From: Gymnorhina tibicen
Lineage: Eukaryota; Chordata; Aves; Passeriformes; Artamidae
Reading direction: 5' to 3'
DNA length: 64,000 nt
Assembly (NCBI GenBank): GCA_013399875.1
Contig: VXAZ01003832.1
Span: forward strand, 1,755,255-1,819,254
Numbering within the stretch: position 1 is the first letter of the stretch; each line of letters opens with the position of its first letter. Both the position numbers and the translations under genes were made by a program. This document shows, in pieces, positions 51,801 to 63,400 of the stretch. The notes below the pieces were generated by a model. That model did no database searches, was not told the origin of the DNA, and was given only the letters and a program-made list of their open reading frames with translations.

Positions 51801-54425
51801 CTGAATGTCCCTTATTTCTCCAAAGTTAAGTCCCATAAACAGGTTCTAGAAGAAATTCCAGAGAACAAATAGCGTTTGTGGTATCTCATCCATTCCCATT
51901 CTTAACCTTAAACTATCTTCTGGAGTATTCAGAGGTGTTTACTTTTAAAGTGAACACTCAGATTAAGGAAAGCTGTTTTACTTGGTAAGCCTTTACTTTC
52001 TTAAAACATTTATGTTTTATGCCTGGTCCTCTTTAAGGGTAACAGCCATTACATCTTCAAATAAAGACAACAAATCGTATATTTTAACCAAAATTTTCCA
52101 CACCATTCAGTAATGTTGATTAGCAGCACTTCTTGCATACACAGGAAATGTTCTACTTCACCTCCTACTTCACTGCATACCCAAGGGAGGTCATTAATAC
52201 TCATCCCCATGGACTGCAGTGGCTTATTGCCTAATTACTGCTACTAAATGTATTTCTCCGTATTTTAAAAGGGAGGGGAGAAGTGCTGTTGCATTAAAAT
52301 GGATTAAGGATTTTTTTCAAGAATCAAACTAGCAGTGTCACTGATTTGATATTTTCAGAACTCTTGAATTAAATAAAATTTTAAGAGTACATTTCACACA
52401 GCAGCAGAGTTTTGGAATGCTCAGAATTCTTACAAAGAACTTGTTAATTTCAGAGGCATAGATAGCAAGTACAGTTATACAACTAATCATACTTGCAACT
52501 ATATTTAACATCTTTCCTACCATGTGATACTGGAATCGTGCCTCTCACAAAAATACAGTTCAGTTGTCACTTGGGTTTTTGGACTAAGTTGTTTTTTTTT
52601 CCTGTGTTTTGCTTGGTTGGTTGGTTTTTTTTGGATGAGGTCTGTTACTCCTATTTGTTAGCAGAATTACAAACCTTTAGCTCTGCATTCCATGCAGAAA
52701 TTGCATCAGAAACTATATTATGTACCTAATCTACAAGAAGTCAGAATTTAAGAGATAGTCCTACAGTACTACCACAATTTTAAGACTTCACATGTCTTAA
52801 GCTTATAGTAGGATCCAATTTACCTCCTACAGTCTCATAGCATGTGTTATGCAGTGGGGAGGGAAAAGAAGGTGCAGATGTGCATGCATATACACACAGT
52901 ACTTCCTCACAAATGCCCTTCCCTCATTAAATTTTTTATACTGGAATGGTCAAAACATGAAACATTGCTTCCATCTTCCACATTATGCCAAATACTGTAA
53001 GAGTAGGAATACGACATTACCTGTTTTCTCCTGGAAAATCTCTCCTCCCTTATTCTCACTGGTCAATGTAAGATGAGAGGAAACTGTTGCTGATGCTTGA
53101 GAGGCAATGTTTTTGATGCCAGTATTTTGAATTCCTCCAAGATTACTACCAGCTTTGACTTCTATTCTTTTGGACACAGGTTTATTTGAAGAACCTGTAA
53201 GGTTAGACTGAAGAAAAAATAGAATCAATTAAGAGAAGTTATTATGCCTTCAGCCAGAAGTAAAAATGTATGCCAATATCCTTTCCTTTTTAAAAACAGT
53301 AAAAAAATTCAGTTCAAATTGCAAAGGTTGCCTAGAAGATATGCCTTTATAAATATTAAAAAAAGGTATCTTAATGTAACTTCAAAGAGCATGGGAAACA
53401 TCCGTATTATCATACAGCTACTGTGAGGACCTCCACAAGGATAGCAACAGAATTTAACAGTGGAGTGACCTTGCATGAGTCAATTTTGATCCCAGGTTTA
53501 GACACAGGAGAAATAAGAGATTAAATTATTAGGGACTCCAAATTTTACAGTAGTTCACCACCAGCAGCAAGTGTGCTAAAGGAGAAGGAAAGTCTCAGAG
53601 TGGTAAAGAATCCATTTCAAAGGTTCTCTCAGTGTCCACTAAATGGAAGCACAGCGTTTCTGGACACAGTAGAGCCTAATTAAGCCTTGGAAAAACCTCT
53701 TAAGTCTTCTCTATTATTTAGTTAACTTATCCATTGTTTATATGTGCCAGCAAAAGTCCACATATAGGACATACAAAATACCTCAAGGTGAGCAGCCCTG
53801 CGTCTTCTCCTTAAGCAGAAGGGCCATTACAGATCTTTCTGCTACTGCCTACAAATGAACTTGAGGTGCCACAAACTGATCTGCAAAGGCTGCATATCCA
53901 CACCAGAAAATCTACAAGACTAAGTTCCACTTCTTTCTACACTAAGGCTAGGAGTGGGGGGAATTTCACATTAACAATGCCTAAAACGGCAGTTAAGACT
54001 AAGCAGTTTCTAATTTCTGTGTTGGTATGATCCAATTTTGTTGGCATCTGTAATGCTTAGACAGTGAATGCTAACCTTTTTTTAGAACTTAAACCTATGC
54101 TTTGCTTTCATTAATTTGCATATTGAACAATAAAAAAGAAAGCTTTTTTTTTACCTTGGAAAAAGTGCTACTGAACTGAAGACGTATGCATTTCACACAG
54201 CCTTTGTGAGCAATAACTGTTTTCACTGGTGACGTCAGTTGTCTTAAATCATACTGCCAGATCTTTCCCCGGGAACATCCTATAGCCAAAGTAGTACCAT
54301 CAGGCATGAAGTCTACTGTGGTCAGAGGAAAATCAGCTACAATTGTTGTCAGTAACCTTCAAATATGAGAAAGGACAGGATGAATCTTTTAGAATTCAGA
54401 AGTTGGGACTTTTCTACACAGAATA

Positions 54426-54456
<31 letters not shown>

Positions 54457-57400
54457 CATATATATATATATAAACGCTTTCATAATTCAGCTACAGGTCA
54501 GTAGCTCAACGTCTCCAGTGCCAAGTAAATTCAGTGAACTATCCTAAGAAATAGTGGATTAGGTTTATACCAAGCATTCGTGCTTAACAAGAAAAAAACT
54601 ACATATGCTCCACAAGACTTCATGGGGACAGGACCACATTGCCTTTTTAATAGCAAACACCAACATTATTTACTGGTATCATCATTTGCAGCAACAATCA
54701 TACTACATACATCCTCTTGCTTTCTGAGCCTATCAACTCTACCCTTCCAACAGTTCTGGGAAGAACTTCAGGTCTTAGTTTGCATCCTTCTACTACACCT
54801 TTCCAAAATGCAAACAGACTCCTGCTTTTATTCAGCTAGAGTAAAAGCACTACTCAGGCTAAAACCGATGTTCCATAAAGCCACTTGCCATCCTGCCCTC
54901 TAACTACACAGTGCCATCCTTCCTGCTCTTTCAGCCAATATTCTGCCCTATCTCAGCAGCTCTGTGCACCACAGTTACATCTTTTATCTTACCTAGAAAA
55001 GCAGGCAAGCTAAGCTCAGGTGGCTGAAGGTCCCCACAGGCTGTACTGCCCCTCACAAAAGTTAACTGCTCTGCATCAACAAGAAAAGCCCATACAGGAG
55101 CACTGGGGAACGTCACTCATAAACTGGACTTCAATTAGTTCCCACATGCCTTGGGGTTTTTTAATTGTTTGTTAACTTGAAAAGCAAAACAGATTATGGG
55201 ACAGGTTCTCCAGTAGCAATATGCCAACCACTTCAACCATTCTGAATGGGGGCTGAATGAAGTAATTCATAATTAGGCATGTTTTTTAGTTTATAAAACC
55301 CAAATAAGGAATCTTCTAAAATCAAAAGGTCTTTCATATACTCACTTTTTACTTAAAGTGTCATAGAGAATAATTCTTTTATCCAAACCTACAGTTACAA
55401 GCAGCAGCTTATTGACTGGAGAAAAGCAGATTTCTGAGGCTGGTGCTTTATGAGTATTTTCAAAATTATGATATGGGTTCTGGCTATTTACATCCCAGAG
55501 AGTTACATTTCCACTGTCAGAAACAGTGCCCAGCAAGGATTTCTTAAAGGATGAATATTTCAAGTGTCGAATAGGCTGTAAAACAGACATAAAAATGAAT
55601 TTTAATAGCCATATTAAACACAATATTTAATTATTTTCTAAAGACACAAGCAGATTAGGAATACAAAGTTAAAGTAGTCTACAAAGGCGTCCAACTCTGA
55701 AATATAAATAGTAAAACCAGAAAAACTAAGTTTCCATTACAATGTCATTTTTGGTATCAGGGGTGCAGACTTTCTTTACTATTATGGGGTACCATATGAG
55801 CTGATCAGCAAAATGAAGGACAAGAAAAGGAAACTTTAGAAAAGTTTCTCAATTTTTCAGCAAATATCAGCCTTCATACAAAAAAACATCACACCTCATC
55901 TAAAATTAAAGGAGTGAAAACATACATTATTTCACCAACTTGTCTTCTGCCAAGAATGCTAAACTTAATTCCCCTTCACTGATTTGAGGTACTTGGCTAT
56001 AAGCCAATTTGACAAGACACAGACTCAGAGTTAAGGAAGTATGTAGGTCCTGCAGAACAGACTTCAGCCTGTGGACTAAGACCACAGAAGAGGGTAACAT
56101 GAGTGGTTTATCACATGCAGCCTTGCTATGGAAGAACCAGGTAATCCAGAAACTTTACTTGCCTTTCAGAAAAGATACTTTGTCTCCACCACATTGCTTC
56201 AGAGGATGTTTCAGAAGCTCACTGCTCTAATTCTAAATTACAGTACTCAATTTTTTGATTAATTTTACTTATGACCCATCTGCACCTATTCACTCCTGTC
56301 ACCATAATGCCCTTACACAAACTGTTTCCAAACTCCCCAGTGCTGCTTTCCCCTGTTTTAATGAACAGCAACCTCACCTTCCTTCACGCTTTACTTTCCT
56401 ATTAAAAAATAAACAAGTGAGAGAGTCCCCCAGGACTGGTTTTTCAGTACCATCAGTCTCTTTGCAACTCTCCCAGTAGGAATCTTTCTTGAAATCTTTT
56501 ATGATCCTCAAAATATTTTGCTACTGCCTTTGCAACAGCAGTAACACTTCATCTATTTTATCCTGTAAATACCCACCCCAATATATCCTAGACTGCATTT
56601 TCTTTTTTGAGTCTGTTTTGTTCATTGTCATTTTATATTAAGAAATCCAAGTCCTTCTTTCCCTTGGGAATTTTGAAATCCTACTCTAATAAGAAGAGCC
56701 TCAGTTGTCCCCTAAATCTGGTATCTTGATTTCTACTCTGCCACAGTTATTCCCGTGTCTGTAATTTTAATAATTTTTGGATACTGACACCATCCTCTCT
56801 TATGGGCAAATGCCTTCCCACTGGGCTTCACCATAACTCTACTTAGAATCACAGAATCGTTACGGTTGGAAAAGATCTCAAAGACCATCAAGTGCAAGCC
56901 TTACCCCAGCACTGACATGCTCACCCCTAAACCATGTCCCTAAAAGCCACACGCCATGTTTGCTCAACGCTTCAAGGGATGATGGTTCCATAGCTTCCCT
57001 GGGCAGCCTGTTCCAATGCCTCACTATCCTTTCAGAGAAGAATTTTGTCCTAAAATCCAATCTAAACTGGTGCAACTTGAGGCTATTTTCTCTTCTCCTA
57101 TTACTTGTTACCTGTGAGTAGAGACTAACCACCACCTTGTTAGTAAGTATTTTTCATGTGGTTGTAGAGAGCAAGAAGGTCCCCACTGTACCTCCTTTTC
57201 TCCAGGCTGAACAACCCCATCTCCCTCAGCTGCTCCTCAAAAGACCTGTGCTCCAGACCCTTCCCCAGTTTTGTTGACCTCCTTCTACTATCATAAGCAC
57301 TACTGAAACTATTAAACAAGATAGACAACCAAAGAAAATATTTGATTTATCAATGTAACAAGTTTCTTACCCATCCTCTCTAGTATTTTCTCACAAAGCA

Positions 57401-60400
57401 CTGAATCAAGTACTTTACTCAAGTCCAGTCCAATGAGTGCTCCTATACTTTATTTGCCTGAAACTGCTCTCAAAAAGCTATTGTTTTATTCTGGCATAGA
57501 CCACACCATAATACATTGTACTGGCCTTTATCCTATTTCTGTCTTTAACTTCATTTTAATGGAAATATGTGTTGCTTCATATTCTTCCAGCATCATTTCC
57601 AGCACTTGTATTGCATGTCTTGCTGGATGCTAAATTGCTTCAACCTGCTTTAAAGAGGTGGCACCTTCAACTGCATATTCGAATAGGAATGAGTATGACT
57701 CTTCATCATTAATATGGTCCTCTACTGGACACAATGGAGATGTTTTTATCATAATTTTTCTGTTTGTTTACATTGAAAAAATACTGAGAGATTCAGGAGT
57801 AACAGCTTCAATTACAAACAGGATTTACATGGGAAACACTCCTGACCCTCACAGTTCTTTCAATTCTTCACCTCCAAATACCTTCCTCCTTACTGCCCTG
57901 GCATCTGCTCATGTTTCATTTTCTCACTCCTGTCCTTCTGCCCACCAAGATTACTCTCTTCCAGCTCTTCTCAAACCTCCCTTGCTATCCTACCAAGTCG
58001 GCCATTTCCTTTTCTCCTTTATCCTTTTAATCTCACAGGTCTCAGCAAGTTCTCCATTTTCCTTCATATGCCTACATTCCCCATATTACCACTGCTCCCC
58101 ACTTTTCGCTTTAAAAGCTGAAGAACATTTCACTATATGGAGTGGCCAGAACCCATCACACTCCTTTACAAATCAGCCAGCTGTTCAAACAGCTAAACTA
58201 AATCCTGTTGCTAGGAGAGTTGCACCAGGCAGCGAAGACTTGAACAAACATTATGTTTTGAAACAAACCTTAATTTATCCTCACAACAGCAGGCAGATAA
58301 GAATCTGGTGGTCTAAATGAATGCCAATAGCAAAGACAAATTATGGGATCTGCAAACAACTCTGTGCAAGAACTCAATTCTAATAAAACACAAAGGTGTT
58401 TCTAAATTAAAATCAATTAACAGAATATAGGCCAATGCTCCTATGAAAAGAATTTTGTTTAAAGTCACAGAAAGCACTGCAACCTTGGGCTATTCTGCTA
58501 CTTGTAGAATCTACACAACATGAGAAATTAACTGGCAAGGAAACTACATTCCACCATGCTGAATCAAACACGGACAAGCTAAAATTTATAAGGTTGGTCA
58601 GATTTCACATTCCTCAATTCTAAGAAAAGTTACTATGGAGTGGTGACCCTTCCTAAGTCAGACAACTAGTGCCAGGATCAAACAGTATAATACACTGTTT
58701 ACCTATTCAAGTTTACTCTTAAGGAAACCTGGCCCCTAGGCTATAAATCAAGTAAAGGCTTTTTACATTTAACAGAATTACACAAGTCTCCAGATAATTG
58801 CTTCACTGCAGAATCAATCCTTCAATTCTCCAATTAAAACCCAAAACAATAATAAAGCCATTTCTGCACATAAAAGTAAAGAACATTTTTAGGATCGAAG
58901 ACAAGCTGGTAAACTGGGACATCCAACTAGCCAACTCATTACAAAATCATAGCTCAATTCCATTTTAAATTAAAGCTATAACCAAATAACTGCCCTCCCT
59001 AAGAAAATGTTATAGACCCTTTAGAATGTGAACAGGAGCTCTTTATTTGCAATAACTTTAACACATCAAATAGCTTTATCCATCCTAAAGGTCACTCAGC
59101 TTTGCAGCAGACCTCTTGATTTCATCTGACAAAATAGTTATTCACAGCATCTCTCTTACTCCTAATCACTTTTTGGTGGAAAGAATTGAATATATCCAAC
59201 AGGTTCATGCAAATCATCTTCACAAGAATTTCTTCATTTTCCAATTAACTAGCAGCATAGTCCTCACTCTGGATATTCACCTCAGCTGCATAATCCAGCC
59301 ATGGACCTCCCTGTAGCTCCTGCCTCAATCCACATTCTTCGTAAGACCGTAACAATCAAATCAGAAAAATGACCTGACTATATAGATGGATTTTTAAGAT
59401 CAAACCAAGTATGAAGTACAATTTTGCTTCAATACAAGTATGAGATTGGCAATGGATCAAAGATACTGAAGCACCTAAGAGCAGAGATAGTTTAAATTTA
59501 ACAGAGATTTTTCATCAGGAAGTACACCATAATTCCTGAGATGCTATGAAATTGTACAAGATTTTTCACCAAGTTATACTGTTCGTGCTAGACAGGAGAA
59601 AAATTTAATTTGACACTATCTGCAATCTAAGACTGAAAAAGCTGTTGCAGTAACAGAAAAGGAATAAGTCACAACTTCAGCACTCCCTGCAACATTGAAG
59701 GTCAAGTTTAGGACCAAAGCAACAGTTCTGCATCCCCATGGCAGCTCCTACCTCTGTAAAAATGATTCAGTAAAAAACTAAAGGATGCCTAGAACTCAAA
59801 CACACGGCTATCCATAAGACAAGACAATTCTCACTAAGAGCACACATTGGAATTCCCAATGGGACTACACAGCTCATTTACTACTGCAAATGCTCTTATA
59901 TCAAGGGAATTCCCCTTGCAATACCCGCTAATTCTTCTAATATCTTTTGAGTCTGAGGAAAGGCATTGCAGTGGCAAACCCCACCAAGGTCCTTAAGTAG
60001 TACATATGCTTTTTTATTTGCCTTGTGCACAATCTTCCTTCAAACTAGTGCTCCCAAATATTAACTAAACACCTAAGCAGGTAAGATAAAACCTCATTAC
60101 TTTTCTCTTTGAGCAGCTGTGCAATTTTAATCTCCAGATTAAATAAACTTATTTCCAAATACAGGCTTGTATTCACCCCTACTGTACCGACAGCTTTGAA
60201 TAAGTTAGAACCCAGGCTGCATGGTCTTCGCCCTTTGCAACAATATCATTGAGTCATGAGTTGAAATCCTGCTTTGGTTTGTAAAGCCAATTGTGCTTTA
60301 ATCAGTTCTAAGATGTCTAAAAGTTTGTTCTTGAGGAGACAGTGTCTACAAGTAAAATTTCCTGTAACCTGTATAGAAATTAAGGCACTTGAGAAATTTG

Positions 60401-63400
60401 TATTTCGACGCTACCTATTATTTAAGGCTATAATGCACACAGTGGTCTGCTTTTTCCTTAAGGGCACTCTTAAAAATTAAAATGAAACAGAATAACAAAA
60501 CTTAAAAGCTCTTGATATGTACTTTCAATTTCTGAAGACTGTGAATTAAGCTTAGTACCTGAAAGGAACTTAACACAGATAGCCTACCTGTCTGCTGCCA
60601 TAACCAAAGGGAGTACTTGAGAAATTGGTGGTAACGCTGTGTAGGATGATTTCACCACTCAAAGATCCAGAAGCAATGTAGCCATCATTCCAATTATATG
60701 CAACACACGTGACTTCATCTTTATGATCCTGTGGGAAAGGGAGGTTAGAGGGAGAGTGTTAAAGACATTCTTCCTAATTTATGCTTTTGCAAAAAAACTT
60801 CAGCTTGATTTTCTATGACCATCTGTAACATTTTAAAAGATTTAAGAGCTGTTATGGAATATCACGGAAAACAGCAGCAAAACATACCAAAGATCAATCA
60901 TAACCACTCTCTGACTGTTTGCATTAGGTGGTTTTAATAAATTAGTAAAGATGATCATGTAATTATATACAATATTTTAATAAGACAACCACAGAGATAT
61001 TTACGACAGGTGTTATGAACATTATTTTAAAAGTAAAGTCTCCCAGAAACCAGTGATATTTGAATGCACTTTCTGTTAATCTGATGTGCTACTGCCAACT
61101 TCCCCTTCTGTCACTTTTAGCATTAACACACGTATTTACCAACTAGCTTTTCAGTACAGTCATTTGCAGTGATGATATTGTGTATAATGAACATGTTATT
61201 GTTTCCCTATATTCCTATACAGGGGAAGACAATCGAGTACTTCTAACCCAAAAGTTAGGAATAGATATTTGAAGTATTGTATTGGCTACCTAGCAGTTTT
61301 GTTTCAAACTGTAAAGAAAAAAAGTATAAATCAAAGCTGAAGTTTCATAGCCTCTTAAAACAGTGGTGCTAAATAAGGGCCAACCATCTACCTAAGGAAT
61401 CTGGGAAAGATACTAAGCCATCCTAAGTTTTGTGCATCATAAAAAGGTTTTAGAGAATTCATACTGTATCAGTTAGAAGACAACCATCTCCCAGTCTTGC
61501 ACATTAGTTCTGCTACAGTATTCTACAAATACAGAAGTGTTTTCTCACTTGACATATCAGAAACAGCAATTACCTAAAATGCAACTCCTGGAAAAAAAAA
61601 AATCCCCATCAGACAGTATCAATAAAAGTTTGCAAAATAAGAAGTATATTCTTAAAATTTAACCATATATTATTATAGAATTGTACTCTGAAAACACCAA
61701 GTTATATATGTCTGTTAAATTTGCTACTTACAGCACATAAAGAACGCAAACTTCAACAAGACCCAGATGTGTGCTAGCTCCTATCTGTGACCTTGATCCT
61801 ACAGACACCAGACTTAGAGAAAGTGTATTTTTTACAGTTGGCAGCAAAACCTGGGAGTGGAAAGCTACAGTTCTTCCTCAGCCAAACTTACCTTTAGGCT
61901 GCGGTAAATCTTTCTGGACTTCAAATCCCAGATATTAACTGTGTTATCAAGGCCTCCACTGACAACATATGAAGAACTAGAATTCAAGCTCACGCATGTC
62001 TGTTTTGCCTAACGGAGAAAGAAGAAAAAAGTATGTTAAAGATAATTAAGGGATTTAATCAAATCTACTTAAAAGCACACTGATGTGCATTTTCATTTTC
62101 ATCAGCATGAACAGTCCCACTGACAGACCTATTCATACTCTACATCCAGTCCAGTTTGGACATACATTTAATATACTTTAAAATATAAGTATACTAATGA
62201 ATAAACCCTCAAATGCTCGCACTTCCCCATTCCCATTTCAAATTTTTTGGTGCCTTTTCCTCCAATATGCATTTTCCCTTTAAATTATAGCTCTGTAAAG
62301 TGCAATCATAGTCTTTTATTCAGGTTTTTTTAAAAAAAAGTCCTAAGTTAAGGAAAAAAAAACTCTTTAGAAGAAAATCAAGAAGTTGTCTAAGTTACAT
62401 ACTTCACATTCCCTAAACATTACAGGGAATATTATAGCAGCAAACCTCATAATTCGGTTAAGTGATTCTTTTTAAAATAATCACTGAAGTACCAGCTTTT
62501 GAAAAAAAAAGTCCATCTTAATGACAGGCCTACATTGAGGACAAATTATTATTCAGTTCCATCATGTTGAAAATTCACTTTTAAGTTCTCAAGATTTGAT
62601 TGAAGAAAAAACAAGTCCATCTAATTATTGACATGGTAAAATTGCAAGGGATTGCATTAGTTATAGATCAAATTTAGTGATATCTTCAGAACAAACACTC
62701 CACCTTTGAAAGAGTTTGCTTCAGCACCCTAAAAGCAAGGTTTGAACAACTTTTCAGAAAATTCCCAGTCCAAATTAGCATTACAACAGCTATCCAAGGA
62801 GAATAATTACAATGGTTTAGAACACTAATAAGCTATTTAAGTGACTAGGTGAAGAGATTCTTCTAAAACTAAGTCCAGCTTTTTGAAGTGCCACACTTCC
62901 ATTTAACAGGGGAACAAAAAAAAAGCTTTGAACACAACAGAAATTCTCTTGTTTCTTGCCATTCCAGAAGCTGGCACATGTACACTCCAAGAACAACCTC
63001 TACATTGTTCTGTAACATACATCTTATGTTTTCCAGTGTACAATTCACAAGCACGCATACTACTGATGGTTCAAGTTGGAAAATGAGTTCAAACTTGAGC
63101 TCTATTCCATCTCCTACACATTTGGTCACATCTGAACCACTGACTGCTTCAAGTTATCGTATTTGAATAACTGCATCTGTATCTTCTTACTGACAGAACT
63201 ATTTTCAAAGTACGATTGCCCCCACTCTTTAAATGTGTTTAACAATACACAAGGAAATGTTTTTACCTGTGTGTCATAATTCTAACAATACTAAAATTAA
63301 ATTGATCCCAATATGCAGAACAGATGTGAGACATACAGGATACAAAGTGAAGTGCGGAAAAAATGAGGGAAAAGCATGACTCATACTTACTCCTTCAGCT

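Noticed and set aside
57658..58320. Plus-strand open frame of 220 codons inside a NEDD1 intron
   Set aside because: Composition is Ser, Pro, Phe and Leu from pyrimidine-rich sequence, with no family resemblance. One chance frame of this size is plausible in 64 kb read six ways.
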